Of a stretch of DNA of 64,000 bases, positions 46,561 to 58,840 are shown in pieces. A program made the position numbers and the translations under genes. Below the pieces are notes generated by a model that saw nothing but the letters and a program-made list of their open reading frames with translations, did not search any database and was not told where the DNA came from. How positions within the stretch are numbered: position 1 is the first letter of the stretch; every line of letters begins with the position of its first letter. This stretch comes from Physcia stellaris (lineage: Eukaryota > Ascomycota > Lecanoromycetes > Caliciales > Physciaceae), in assembly GCA_018902385.1 (NCBI GenBank), contig JABSSW010000033.1, forward strand, positions 124,001 through 188,000. Direction: 5' to 3'.

Positions 46561-46977
46561 AAGTTGCCAAATACTTTCAACCTTTGGAGCTGGTTCACGG
46601 ACCGGCGATTGGCCGAAAGCACGACTTCCGGTTCACATTCATTGGAGGGGCATTCTGTGACATCAAGCTCTCCGGCCTGTCATGGTCATTGCGGATCTCA
46701 ACGCGAATTCCCATTGCGCTCTACTTCTCTACGAGTACCATTTCTTGACCTCATTCCGCTTCCTCATTGCAGCGGTACTGATCATAGTCCATTCTTCCAC
46801 ACGTGATCCTCGACTACAGGAGCGCCTGAATCCTTCGCTTCCGAAACTCTTGGTGAAGCTGAGCAATTACCCCGCCTGACTGTCAACAAATCACAGTGAG
46901 CTTGAAGGAAGTCCGCCCATCTCTTCTTCTCACTCCCTCCTTCTTTGACTCGTTCAACTCTTTCACCATCTCCTACC
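46561..46977. promoter_or_regulatory. intergenic, presumed promoter of the arabinitol dehydrogenase gene
   Basis: 417 bp with a pyrimidine-rich stretch (CTCTTCTTCTCACTCCCTCC) just before the ATG at 46978, common in fungal promoters and leaders. No specific site is claimed. Confidence 0.4.
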
Positions 46978-48218
46978 ATGTCGACTACAGAAACCATCAC
47001 CGAGCCTACAATGTCGATTACAGAAACCATCACCAAGCCTACAAGCTCGACCTCAGAAAGCATCACCAAGCCCAATGTCGGTGTCTTTACCAATCCCGAG
47101 CACAAGCTTTGGGTCGGTGAAGCACAGCCCAGCCTTGACGTTGTGAAAGAGGGAAAGGAGCTCAAGGAAGGAGAGGTCACAATTGGCGTGCGTACTACCG
47201 GGATATGCGGGTCCGTTTTATCTTTTCCCATTGCTCAATCTGCGTGCTCTGTCTGCCAGTTCAAGACTAATCCTCCATCTTCCAATCCAGATCTGATGTC
47301 CACTTCTGGCACGCTGGGCGTATAGGTCCAATGGTCGTAGAAAACAACCATATCCTCGGCCATGAGTCCGCCGGTGAAATCCTCGCTGTCCACCCCACCG
47401 TCAAGCATCTCAAGCCTGGAGATCGTGTAGCAATCGAACCGAACCTCATTTGCAACGCCTGCGAACCCTGCCTCACGGGGCGCTACAATGGCTGCCTCAA
47501 GATGAAATTCCTCTCCACTCCCCCGGACAACGGCCTGCTTCGGCGCTATGTCAATCACCCAGCAGTATGGTGCCACAAGATCGGGGACATGAGCTTCGAA
47601 GACGGCGCGATGCTAGAGCCTCTCAGCGTCGCGTTGGCGGGGATGGAGAGATCAGGCGTAGCCCTCGGCGACAGCGTTCTCGTGTGCGGCGCAGGTCCAA
47701 TCGGACTCATCACACTGCTCTGCTGTGCGGCCGCCGGCGCAGAACCGCTCGTCGTCACGGACATCGATGAGGGGAGACTGCAATTCGCGAAGAAACTGGT
47801 GCCGCGGGCACGAACATACCAGGTCCAACGCGGCGTCAGCGCCGAAGACTGCGGGAAGCAGATCGTCGAGCTCGCCTCGGGGGTTCAGCCGGCCGTGGCG
47901 TTGGAGTGCACGGGCGTCGAGTCCTCGGTCGCGAACGCCATCTACGCGACCAAGTTCGGGGGCAAGGTGTTTGTGATCGGCGTCGGGAAACCGGAGATGA
48001 CGCTGCCGTTCATGAGGCTCAGTACGCAGGAGATTGATCTGCAGTTCCAGTTCCGGTACTGCAACACCTGGCCCAGAGCCATTAGGTTGGTGGAGAGTGG
48101 GGTCATTGATCTGAAGAAGCTGGCTACGCATCGGTTTGATATTGAGGAGGCGGAGAAGGCTTTTGAGACGGCGAGTGATGTTAAGAGCGGTGCGATTAAG
48201 GTGTTGATTAACTGCTGA
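46978..48218 (+). CDS. LAD1: L-arabinitol 4-dehydrogenase (medium-chain zinc dehydrogenase)
   Basis: Two exons, 46978-47210 and 47291-48218, intron 80 bp with a weak GTCCGT donor, giving 386 aa. The catalytic zinc region is [17 protein letters not shown] and [10 protein letters not shown]; the structural zinc cysteines are in [15 protein letters not shown]; the nucleotide fold is [15 protein letters not shown]; the C-terminal block is [40 protein letters not shown] and the other blocks agree with fungal LAD, which oxidises L-arabinitol to L-xylulose in arabinose catabolism. Xylitol and sorbitol dehydrogenases are close relatives and remain possible. The N-terminus has a Thr/Ser repeat ([21 protein letters not shown]) not usual in the family. 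Confidence 0.88.
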
Positions 48219-50308
48219 TGGATTGGGTATGGTTGGTGCTTTGGAAGAGGGAGGGCGATGGATCGGAGCGATGGGTTATCTTGCGTCTACATATTGGAAT
48301 TGGTTAGTCCAGGAGGAGTACGATGCGGGATGTTCACTACCTCTTGTTTGGATAGTTTGCGAAAGGTGTATCTTACCCATATACCGCACAGCCATGACCG
48401 CTTCTCCTCATGTTCATAACCGTCTCTTCTCGTCCCATCTCATCCAACCCAACGTCCCGTCAACCCCCAATATCCTCACCCCACCTCACCAACCCAGCAA
48501 CCATACTAACAACACCTCCTCGCAACAGCAGCCCTATTCCCCTCCGCCATCTACCGAAACCCATCCTCCATCTTCAACCGATCGTGGTCCTCGCGCGATA
48601 AGTTTTTCTTCTCGCGCCGTGATAGCTCGGCCCATTTCTTTGGCTCCTCTTTCGTATCCCTCGCCCCTTCGGAGGTGGATGCTGTAGACGTAGAGGCAGC
48701 AATGGGAATGGTGCGTAGGGGGAGGATTTGGGACGGGGGCGGGGAGGGGGATGCACATTTTGGGGGAGGGGAGGGATGGAGGCTTGAGGGAGGAAAATGC
48801 TGGTGTGAAGGATGAAAAATTGTAAGTTTTGCAGGCGAAGCGGGGAGGCGGGGTCACCATAGGGTACTCAAAATCTATTTTAAGCCTGATTAGGAGAGAT
48901 AGGCGAGGCTTGGCATTTTGTAGAACCCGCCCCGTAGAACTAAATAGTATCAGCAATCACATCCTTCGAGTGATTCAGCTCCATTACTTTCTTCCGATTG
49001 AGCGTCCATTTCGTGCAGCCGGGTCCTCTATGGCCTTTTGTTGGATGAGAGACGAATAGGACTTCGGTGACGGTGGGGGCGGATAGTTAATGGCAGTGTC
49101 GACGCCCGAAAGTATTTGACGCAGCGACAAAATTTGCAAGAAACAATTATACCTCGAGAAGTGTACCCCGCAGCAGCTTACGCGAAGATACACGGTCGAT
49201 GAAAGGGATGTCTAGCCTCATTGTGCGATGTTGAAAGCACAGGCCTGGAGATATTCCCCTAGTGATCATCTTTCCAAAGGGTTCATGAACAGTTCTACGC
49301 CACTATCACTGCTGTCGCAACTGATTTGATGTTTAATGGGGATTCCTGACTGATTGGCCCGATGAGGAGGGAACCCCACTGCAACTCTATGGCTAATGGG
49401 TTTGATTCGTCTTGGTGCATCTAGCACCGTCAGCCTTGGGAAACAACATACACTTCATACAGCGACTGCGTCCTGTTTGGTCGAGAAGAAATAGCCTCGG
49501 CAAATCTGCGGTTGCTCTTCCTTCTCATTCAGTTATCCAGCCTGGGGGTGAGTACAGCGAGGTGGTTTGTTGGATACAATCAGTGATGCCTGAATCTAAT
49601 TTTGGCTGCTTAGAGAACCTCTGAATTCAGGCAACATAACTCCTCGAAACAGCTAGAGCGAAATTTCTGATGTTGTCCACCATGTATAGCATGCGGTGAG
49701 GAAGAGTTTCAGAGTCTGACTTCATGTAGCGAGTGGTTGATGAGACCGTAATTAGTTCATTGGCTAAATATGAGGCAGTGAGAAGGGCTTACAGCGCCTT
49801 CTGTATAACAATGGGCCTAATAAGATTAGTACGGTCATAGATTTGTATCACAATCAGCTGAAAGAAGGCCTGGCAGCAGACATACCTGCATTAGGAAGAC
49901 CCACAGGATGAAATATAGACATGAAACAACCAAGAATTGATCGCTCGAGACTCTTCTCCCGAGCAGCAGTCATTGTTCTATGCTTTGGCTAACACCAGCC
50001 CCGACCACGGGGATGGGTCCTCGCCTTATTTATATCTTATGTGCAGCCCCTCAGAAAGCAAAGCATCATTGTTCAATTATTTCTCTCAGCCAAAATGGCT
50101 TGGAAAATACATTTTTCGATGTACGGCTCAACTCGAACGCCCAAGGTAATACAACCTTAGCCTTGCCAGTCAAAGAAACTTTATCTACTATCCCGCGCTC
50201 CGCTATTCCCTTTCGTAGCATTCAATTCCCTTCTCATAAGATCATATCATGGGGAAACTCAAGGACTCCACTGAATTGAAAGATTTCTGATCCGAAGCAG
50301 ATCCCGAT
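48219..50308. other. long intergenic stretch
   Basis: About 2.1 kb. Pyrimidine-rich at 48420-48680, then featureless. No frame resembles a protein family and no repeat was noticed. Confidence 0.5.
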
Positions 50309-51620
50309 ATGTTGATTTGCTGTGTATGTGAAAGAAAGATCGGATCAACTGCCCTCATTCGAACCTTCCGCTTCTATGTATCAAGCTGTGGTATCGAGCT
50401 TTTAAAGCACACCAAAATATTATCCAATCACACTAGCGAAAACATTGTCATATATGATCGACATCTACAATGCTTACTCCAAAGTGGGATCAGATACTCA
50501 GCTACATCGCATATCCAGGATCCAGGTATATCCTGCGCCCAAAGCCTCGGCAGACCTGTACCACGGCTTCGAGAAGCCAGTAGCTTGATAATCCAGCAGC
50601 TGCTCCTCATAAACTATGGTCTATTGAAAAGTGATGACATTTCAGAGCTAGATGAGATTTGGCATGATGATGTTTAGCGTACCATAATGGTCCGATGAAA
50701 TATAGGATAGAATCTTACTTGCTATCCCTGATATCTACGGATCGGCGATATATTACAGCCATCCATTTTGAAGATCTTAGAAAAGAGAGTGTGCGGAAGC
50801 TCTATCAAAGCAAGTCAACCAACGAACGTCTGGAAGGCATCATAGATATCTGTAACAGCAATTGGTTCACGCGCGTAAGGACCGCCATGGAGTATCTACA
50901 CAGTCGTCGGGTGATAGCTACATATGGATCAAGAGTTCGGTATATGCTCTGATAGGACGGACCCCCAATTACTAAATTGGATGTTCGACGTCTGGAATGA
51001 TAAATTGGTAAAATATGAGTCGATCCACAACCTAGAAGACAGAGCCGAATTGGCAAGAACTTTGTGCTATGAAAATGAGGCCCGGTCATGGTCATGGGTA
51101 AAAAGAAACCATCGGTTTCTGGACAAGCGTACTCGCTGCTTTCGAAACGTCAATGTCAAAATAGCCACGACTTCCTTCGTTCACGCTTTGCTCTGATCGG
51201 CCACTCGAGCGTCTCTTTGACCATGAGCTTGAACGCATTGCGAAACTATGCCTCGCAATTGGCGCCCACAGTCCCCTACTAATGACACCTCCACTTAAGA
51301 ATTATGATGTAAGTGGTGACGGATAGTGTAAATGATTTTGGTACTCAGAATATGCTGGATCGAACACGAGCAAGGAATGCGATTGGGATGCCTATTATCA
51401 CTTATCCACCATCAAGAATCAAGGCTGGATGCTTGAACTCCTGGATATGCCTGAAATATGGAAAATTTTGCAAGAGGGTGCTCCTGTTTTGGAGAAGATA
51501 CGGGGCTAAATTGCGCGTCACTGTTGTGAGATTGATTCAGCTGCTGGATTCTTTTACTATCGCTTTAGGGATGCTCATGTTTCTTCGTCAGAGATCTTGA
51601 TAGTGATATGTTATTCTATT
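50309..51620 (+). pseudogene. decayed HET-domain gene
   Basis: Successive frames carry parts of a HET protein. VIYDRHLQCLLQSGIRY with SHIQDPG (SHVWDP in live genes) lies at 50450-50530 and ELDEIWHDDV at about 50650. Further on come AIHFEDLRKESVRKLYQSKS and NSNWFTRVRTAMEYLHSRR, the WxxRVWTAMEFxRSRR motif with Trp changed to Arg, at 50760-50910. LLNWMFDVWNDKL and more fragments reach 51600. At least three frame shifts and stops separate them. Base composition is normal, so decay was by ordinary mutation, not by the process that acted on the transposons. Confidence 0.65.
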
Positions 51621-51913
51621 CAGGTGGATAGTCTGGATAGTCTGAGTTTGAACGGAGGTCTGCAGTACAAAACCTACTTGCCTGAGATTCAAATTGCAAA
51701 TCGCTGGAGATTACTAGGAGTCTTCACAGTAGCTTTTTGCGACCTTGTAGACTTCGTTAGCCCATCGACCCATTAGATCCCGTAGAGCTCTTGAAGTGAC
51801 TGCGATCGTGAGAGTCCCGTTCAACAGAAATTAGTTGATTTCGAAAATCGATTCATTTCGAAAAGGTTCAAATCTTCAAGATCTGCATTGATTCGAAGAA
51901 AGCACTTTCAATC

Positions 51914-52081
51914 TGTTGAAATATTTGGTAGAAACCAGATCAAAACCAGATCAATTGTAATGTGTAAGAATGACGATTCTATGTACAGAAAACCTGTTTA
52001 TGTAGAGCTAAACGTATCACGTGACTCGACTTAATACATTTTCGTATAGCAACATCAACTCGTGAATCGTATATTGCAACA
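51914..52081. repeat. left LTR of the outer element
   Basis: 168 bp. Differs from the right LTR at 15 positions: 14 are transitions and all 14 fit C to T before a pyrimidine, or G to A after a purine. One is a transversion. Confidence 0.88.
52016..52023. promoter_or_regulatory. ATCACGTG palindromic E-box in left LTR
   Basis: ATCACGTGA matches the RTCACRTG consensus of Cbf1/centromere element I type basic helix-loop-helix sites. It is unchanged in both LTRs (60185-60192) although other positions have mutated. Function is inferred. Confidence 0.35.
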
Positions 52082-52254
52082 CCTTCTTTCGAATCGGGTT
52101 CGAGCTGTAAATATACAAAAAGACAGTAATTAGATCTCATTAAAATCTTCCGTCTGGCAAAACCCTGTGAAAAAAAACCGAAACGTAAAAAAAAGAATGT
52201 AATAGTCAGAAATGAAAAACAAGACGCCGTAAACAACTGTGACAAAATCAAATA

Positions 52255-52642
52255 AATCGCAAAAACTTGTATAAATTAATAAAAGAATATCGAAATCGTG
52301 AAATCGTGACGCGATAAGAAGATATGTTGCAAACTGCAAAAGCTGCAAAAATCGCAAAAAATATAAAGATTGTATAGATTAATGAAAGCATATCGAAATC
52401 GTGAACGTGACGCGATAAAAAGATATGTTGCAAATTGCAATGACTGTACTGATTGCAAAAACTGTAAAGAATGTAAAGATTGTATAACGTATTGAAAAAT
52501 ATCGAGATCGTGAAATCGTGAAACGATAAAGCAGACTGCAAAAATCGCTGAAAATGTAAAAACTGTATAACGTATTGAAGAATATCGAGATCGTGAAATC
52601 GTGAAACGATAAAACAGATTGCAAAGATCGCTGAAAATGTAA
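52255..52642. repeat. tandem repeat array, left part (about 83-110-bp units)
   Basis: Four units centred on ATCGAxATCGTGAAATCGTGA at about 52288, 52394, 52502 and 52585. Each is followed by a TTGCAAANTGCAA or GCAGANTGCAAA stretch and a TGTATAACGTATTGA segment. The array continues at 59149 with two more units after element B, showing that B inserted into it. Minus-strand open frames across the array are by-products of the repeat. Confidence 0.75.
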
Positions 52643-52647
52643 AAATT

Positions 52648-52955
52648 TGTAAAGCACTCAGAGTTCAAATCAGTAGAACACTGCGAGCCGAATTTCGATA
52701 AAATTATATCAAGCAATTCGATCATCGAAGTTCGATAAATCATGAAAACGATCAATTTGATCACGTCAGCATCAAACTTTCGATTGAATTCAACAAGTTC
52801 ATATTTTCGAATAGATTTCGAAATGTGTGTACGATTGAGCAAATTGATTGATTATATAAACAAAAATCTGTAAAATAGTTAGTTTTGCAGTTATTAGTTT
52901 AGTCATACAATCGTTTCTGCTATACATTTTGATGTCACATTTTTTGAGTTTTACA
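52648..52955 (+). repeat. 5' LTR of element B
   Basis: 308 bp with a TATA-like ATTATATAAAC near 52850 and the TGATGTCACATT block near its end. Of about 26 transitions separating it from the 3' LTR, about 24 lie in CpT/CpC or ApG/GpG context. Confidence 0.9.
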
Positions 52956-53004
52956 TTTTAATAATTATCATAATTCATAAATTAGCATCATTCGTGTATA
53001 CAAC

Positions 53005-53816
53005 ATGTCTACACTTTTCACTAATATGAATATTTTCACGAATTTTGAAAATGAATTCATTTTGAATTCATCAAAGTCAAATGTCATCATGAAAAAATAT
53101 CGAGCATACATTCAACAACAGCGCTCGAATGAAAACATTACAAAATGCATTTACATTTACATTCTCAATCGCTCAAATTTTTGTCATTAGAAAAAAATCG
53201 TTCTATATCAAGATAATGAACGACAAATCAAAATTATTTTCTGAAGACAACTATAAAGAATGAACTCAATACGTTTGAGAAATGAAAAATCAATTCGACA
53301 TGAATCAAATGAACGATTACGTCAAGAATTTTGACAAAATCAAACTCTTTTTTGTTGTCATTTTTCTAAAGAAAAAATTTACTGCACAGCTACTATGAAG
53401 TGTCAAAGTCAAAAACAATTCAAAGAAAAACTATATTTGAAAAAAGTATGTCGACTTTCTCAAAAAAAAACATCAAAGAAATTTTCATCAAAAAGAAGAA
53501 TAATTTCGAAAAATATAAAAATTACAAACAGAAAATCAATCAATCAATAAGAAATTACGATGCACATCGCATCGTTTTGTTTTCGAATTTACATTCAATT
53601 ATGAAGTCTTCATCAGCAATAAAGTTACAAAATTTCGTATTAAATCTAATTCAGAATAATCAGAACTTTCTGATCGAACAAAAAATTGAAAACGATAAAA
53701 ACGTGATTTTGAAACGTTTCAAACAACGAAAAGATTTTCAACGCAAGAAACAACGCAACGTCAATCAGAATAAATCTGATGACGACTTTAACAAACGCAA
53801 AAAAAGACGAGAATAA
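53005..53816 (+). pseudogene. gag remnant of element B
   Basis: Broken frames after the 5' LTR. The longest (53400-53816) is Lys/Asn-rich with YKNYKQKINQSIRNYDAHR and LQNFVLNLIQNNQNF, compatible with a Ty3 gag capsid region by position and spacing. No zinc knuckle is readable. Confidence 0.5.
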
Positions 53817-54097
53817 TTTCGATGAAAACGGAAAAAACAATCGTCGATCTAACAAAAATCGACGAAAAAATCGAAAAAAACGATAAGAAATTCAAATCTG
53901 ACAATTCTAATCGCGAAACAATCAAATTCAAAAACTATGACGCTGAATCAAAATTGAATACAAAAATATCGTGAATAACAATAAACGATCGATTGCGATA
54001 AATCGAAATGCAATATTAAAAAATGTAAAAATATCAAATCGAATATCGTTTTTTTCGAGAAAATCTTTTCAAATTCTAAATCAAAAAAATAATCGAT

Positions 54098-54520
54098 TTG
54101 ATAATTTTCAATCAAGCTGATACGAAAAAGAATTCAATAACAGATGATCGCATCGATTCAAATTCGAACGAATTCAATACGTTCACTATCGAAATCAAAA
54201 ACGCAAAACGTCGTTTTAGAAAATTTCGCACGATCAAATGCAAAAAAACAAAAATCAAAATAAATAGAACATTTGACGAGAAAAGTAAACTGAAGTTCGA
54301 AACCGTTATGAATTCAAAAGCAAAAATCAGTTTAATAGATCAAAAGCTTGCTAAACGACTCGAATTAAAATCATTCAACGTATCGAGTTGCGAAACAATG
54401 ATCATAAAAAACAATTCACTCAAAAATTATGAAATCTACTTTGTACAATTCGAAATACAGAACGAAAACGACGTGAATCGTTTTTTTAACGATAACTTTT
54501 TAGAAACGAATCTAAATTGA
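54098..54520 (+). pseudogene. aspartic protease region of element B
   Basis: Contains ETVMNSKAKISLIDQKLAKR, corresponding to the ALIDSGAxxNFIDxxLAxR active-site loop of Ty3 proteases with the DSGA altered to NSKA. The downstream residues follow the family pattern. Non-functional. Confidence 0.6.
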
Positions 54521-54859
54521 GACATAATCTTAAATCTATTCTGAATACAATTATTCGAAATCGACGTGAATTGAAATATCGACAAAATCAAATCATGATC
54601 GATGACTGTAAAATCACTTCTCTTCATCACGAACCGTATCGAAAAATCGAATCAGAAAAACTGATCAACGCAATTCTCAATGAAAAAAACATGTTTTCGT
54701 CATGTTCGTACAAATGATTTCTGACGAGATAAAGTATTTGAATGACGTACACATCGAACGACGATCACAAATCGACTTTGCTTTCGCGAAAATGAAAAAA
54801 AAGATATCAAAAACTTTCTATTTGAAATTTTGAAAAAATTCGCTGACATGACAAATGAG

Positions 54860-55510
54860 AACAAAACATACGAATTATTTGATCATGAATTCGACGATCA
54901 CGCAATAGATTTAAAGTCAGACAAGAAATCATCGTATGAATTCATTTACGCATTGTTCGAAAACGAACTCAAAATCTTGCGAGCATATCTGAATAAACAT
55001 TTGAAAAACGAATTTATTCGATTTTTCATTTTTTTTGCGAGCGTTTCGATTCTGTTCGTTAAAAAAAAAACGAAATTTTACGATTGTGCGTAAATTACAA
55101 AAATCTTAATTTTTTAACGATCAAGAATAGATATTTTCTATCACTAATCGATGAAAGTCTGAATCGCCTAAACAAAATTCGCAAATATACAAATCTTGAC
55201 ATGATAACGATCTACAATCGACTTCGTATTAAAAAAAAAAAACGAATGAAAAACAACGTTCAGAACACGATACGAACATTTTGAATATATCGTTATGTTT
55301 TTCGATCTCATTAATGTATTTGCAACGTTTCAGAACTTCGTCAACAAGATTTTGATCGAACGATTAAACTTGTCGATCATTGTCTATTTGAACGATATAG
55401 TTATTTATTTCAAAAACGAAACACAACACGTCGAGAACGTCAAATGAATATTAAGTCGTTTAAGAAAGCACAAGCTCTTTCTTAACATGAAAAAATGTAA
55501 ATTTTTTAAA
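54860..55510 (+). pseudogene. reverse transcriptase of element B
   Basis: DHEFDDHAIDLKSDKKSSYE, LKILRAYLNKHLKNEFIR and VSILFVKKK are the HDHxIDLxPGxxPxY..ELxxLRxYLxExLxKGFIRxS..ILFVKKKDG opening. After a frameshift come CVNYKNLNFLTIKN and a catalytic box reading YLNDIVIYF at 55385-55411, with D to N at the first catalytic Asp, as in the retroelement at position 550. Confidence 0.8.
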
Positions 55511-55839
55511 GATAATATCGAATTTCTGAGTTTTATCGTTTCATCGAAAAAAGATGCAAATGCAACAAAACAAAATCGAAACTATACAAAATTGATTTGC
55601 ATCTAGAAACGTGTTCGAAATTTTCGAATTTCTCGACTTGTGCAATTTCTATAGACGATTTATCAAAAATTTCAATAAATTGACATTACTCTTGATTTTC
55701 ATGCTAAAAGAATCAGCAGAGTTTCAAAAAAAAAACTAAAAAAACGAAATCGAAATAGAAGTCACAGTAAGAAACGATTATCGAACGAGTTTTTGACTTT
55801 CGAAATCTTCGAATCATTCAAACGATTACGCAAAACGTT

Positions 55840-56010
55840 TATGAAAATTTCTGTTTTGCAACATTTCGATTCGACTAAACTCATTCGTGTGAAAATCGAC
55901 GTCTCGAATAAAGCAATAAAAAAAATATTCTGTCAATCAGACGACAAAAATCATTGACATTCGATAATTTATTTTTCAAAAAAAATGATATTCGCGAAAT
56001 GTAATTATGA
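55840..56010 (+). pseudogene. RNase H fragment of element B
   Basis: HFDSTKLIRVKIDVSNKAIK, FCQSDDKNH, a stop for Trp, then FSKKMIF match the RVETDASDxAIGxVLSQ..WHPVAFxSRKLSPAE strand of Ty3 RNase H. Broken frame. Confidence 0.7.
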
Positions 56011-57069
56011 AGTTCACGACAAAAGTTTCTGATCATAATTTTCGCATTCAAACATTGACGTCATTACTTGAAAAAAACGAGACATCAAATTCTCGTTCTG
56101 ACGAATCATCGAAATCTCAATCGCTTCACGATTACAACGAAATTATCATCTCGACAAGTACGATGAGCAAAAAGCTATCACGTTACAATTTTGTCATCGA
56201 TTATCGTTTCGACAACAAGAATTTTGCGAACGACTTGTCAAAACGATCTGATCACATGACGATTACAAAAAATGAAATTGAAAACAATCGTCAAATTCTG
56301 ACGCGTTTGCGACAGTCTTTACAAACAAACTCGAACGGATTTTCGATTTATGTGAGCGAAATTAGAGTTACGATATTCGAATTCAATGAAAGTGAAATAC
56401 TCGCGTGCGAATTTTTTGAAAAAGTGAAAAAAACAATTTTTCGAATGATTTTTTCTCGTTCTAAATACATCAGACGTGATTATCAACGAGTGAAAAACAT
56501 TAGTACTGAATAATGCAACGATTTTCGAGTCGATCGATGAAATGATTGCGCGAAAACATATTCATGAACATGATGCAACATACGACGATAACATCACTGA
56601 CAATTTTGTCGAGTTGATTCGTTCATTGCTAAAAAAAAAATCCTTGTGCGATTCAAGTGAGACAGAAATTAGCTACTTCTGAAAAGTCACATTCGTCTTG
56701 AATAGACGAGAAAGAAATATTATGACATGAAAACTGTTTGTACGTTTCATCGAGTTTGAGAAAAAATGTCATAAAGTCAAATCACGACAATTTTTCGCAA
56801 ATCATTTCGATGTAAAACGCATCTTAAAATTAATACGAAAAAAATATTATTGATCGAATCAAGATAAAATCGCTGACGTCGAACACGACTCAAACATGCG
56901 TGCACAAGTAAAAAAATATTGCGAAACATGTGCAATTTGCAAAAAAAGCAAAACATTTCGTCACAAGTCATATGAAAATTATCATTTTTTTTTATATCGA
57001 AATTCAAATGAATTGACATTACAATGAATTTCGTGACAAATCTATTTGAAAACAAAACATGAAACGAGA

Positions 57070-57761
57070 CAACGTATGATGCAATATTAATTGTCGTAAA
57101 TCGTTTGACGAAAATGACACATTACATTTCGATCAAAAAAACAATGATCGCAGAGAATCTCGTCGAAATATTGATTCGAAAAATCATTAAACTTCATGAT
57201 CTTTCTTTTTCGATAACAACAAACAAAAACTCGATTTTTACTTCAAAGTATCACGACGTTTTGTGTTACGCTTTAAAGATCAAGTTTAAACTATCAACGA
57301 CTTATCATTCGCAAACAGATGATCAAACGAAACGTCAAAATTCAATCATGAAGCAGTATCTCAGAATTTTCGTCAATTTTCAACAGAATAACTGAATAAA
57401 GCTATTGTCGATGACTGAGTTTGCTTACAACAATAATAAACATGCGTTCACGCAAATGTCGTCTTTTGAAACAATGCAAAAATATATTTCGAAAATGTCA
57501 TTCGAAAAACTTGCAAATTTCAAAACTAAATCAAAATTTGCAAAAAAGCATGTCGAAAAGCTGATCGAACTGATGAAAATACTAAAAGTCAATTTAGCAC
57601 AAACACAGAAACAACAAATCAAATACAAAAATGCAAAGACAAAGATAAAAAGTTTCGACGTAAAAAGTTACGTCAACGTCAATGACAAGAACATTCGCAT
57701 CAAACGCAACAAAAACTCGAATGAAAGTCTTTCGATTCATTCAAAGTACTCAAAACAATAA
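57070..57761 (+). pseudogene. integrase of element B
   Basis: LTKMTHYISIKKTMIAENL, SFSITTNKNSIFTSKYHD, LSTTYHSQTDDQTKRQN and MTEFAYNNNKHAFTQMS follow the Ty3 integrase core. The second catalytic Asp (SDRGS) is now Asn and the Glu (TERQN) is now Lys, so the DDE triad is lost. Confidence 0.75.
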
Positions 57762-57927
57762 AAATCAAGCATATCAATTCGAAATATTCAAGCGTTGACG
57801 AATTCATGACGTCTTTCACGTCTCGTTGCTGAAAAAAGTCAAATCTAAAAAAAGAGAAAAAGCTTCGCTAAAATTCACGTATCAGTCGAATATCGAAAAT
57901 GACGAAAAACTCACGAACGAGAAATTC

Positions 57928-58090
57928 TGAATTGAAGTCATTTTGAACAACAAAATCTATAAAAAAGATCAAATTTCGAATAAATCATACAGTGAGTCAG
58001 AATTCTATTATCTGATTCAATGAGAAAATTACGAAAAACGTATTTGAAAATCAGTTGCAATGATTAAACATCTAAAAATATGTTTCGCGA
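57928..58090 (+). pseudogene. chromodomain of element B, tryptophans turned to stops
   Basis: Reading from 57928, a TGA, IEVILNNKIYKKDQ, FYYLIQ, TGA, ENYEKRI, TGA, KSVAMIKHLKI. The three TGA codons (57928, 58021 and 58045) occupy the three conserved chromodomain tryptophans, the same outcome as at 2967-3117. Confidence 0.55.
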
Positions 58091-58650
58091 ATTTCACATG
58101 AATAATTCGAAAAAACGATGCAAACAAAATCATCAATCGTCGACGCGTTCGACGTCAAATAAATGTAATTTTCACGATGAAATCGCTGACAAGAAAGTTC
58201 AATTTTCACATGTAATTCAGTGCTATTTACTGTCTAGAATTTACGACGCATGAAAAAATTGAATCGTGTCAAAAACATTTTCAAAGATTGCTGCTCGATT
58301 TGACTGAACGACGAATAAAATGTGAAATGAGAAAGAAAATCAAAAAAATTTTCGAAGTTTGATATATCGAATGCGATCGCGATAACGGCGTTTTTCGCGT
58401 CTAGATTTCTCATGAATTCGATATACGAAGAAGAAAAACAAAAAAATAAAAAATGACTCGAATTCAGAATTCATTGTCAATCAGTTAGTTGTCAATCATC
58501 AGATCGAGAACTGTGAATTGTACGAAATCAAATTTTCGATTTTGAAAGCAACAAATAATGAAATCATCAAATCATGCTTTTTTTGAGTGTTTCAAGAAGA
58601 TGTATTTTCAGATTTTTAACGCAGATTGACTAGAAATCGAGATGAAAAAT

Positions 58651-58740
58651 ATTCAAATGCGAAAATCACGATGACAATGATTTTTCAATTCAACGATTTC
58701 AAATGCGAAGATCGCGATTACAGCGATTTTTCAAGTCTCA
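58651..58740 (+). repeat. 45-bp minisatellite, two copies, in element B
   Basis: Copies begin at 58651 and 58696 with AT(T/T)TCAAATGCGAA-like words. They correspond to the three copies at 11479-11613 in element A. Confidence 0.7.
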
Positions 58741-58840
58741 AAAAAGAAACATATTTACACAAGTTTAACGAATCTTTATTGCGAAACATGTCGAAAAATG
58801 TTGATTATTTCAAAAACTTCGATGTTAAAAAGAAGACGCA

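Noticed and set aside
47652-48131. 159-codon minus-strand frame opposite LAD1
   Set aside because: Mirror of a well-supported gene; composition follows from its GC-rich codons.
52082-52110. tRNA-derived or primer-binding site (TTCGAATCGGGTTCGAG) after the left outer LTR
   Set aside because: Resembles a tRNA T-arm, but no TGG start or extended complementarity to a tRNA 3' end could be shown.
52240-52850. Minus-strand frames with repeated HDFTISIF-like peptides as a repeat protein
   Set aside because: Open in several frames at once and produced by the tandem DNA array; cut by the LTR of element B.
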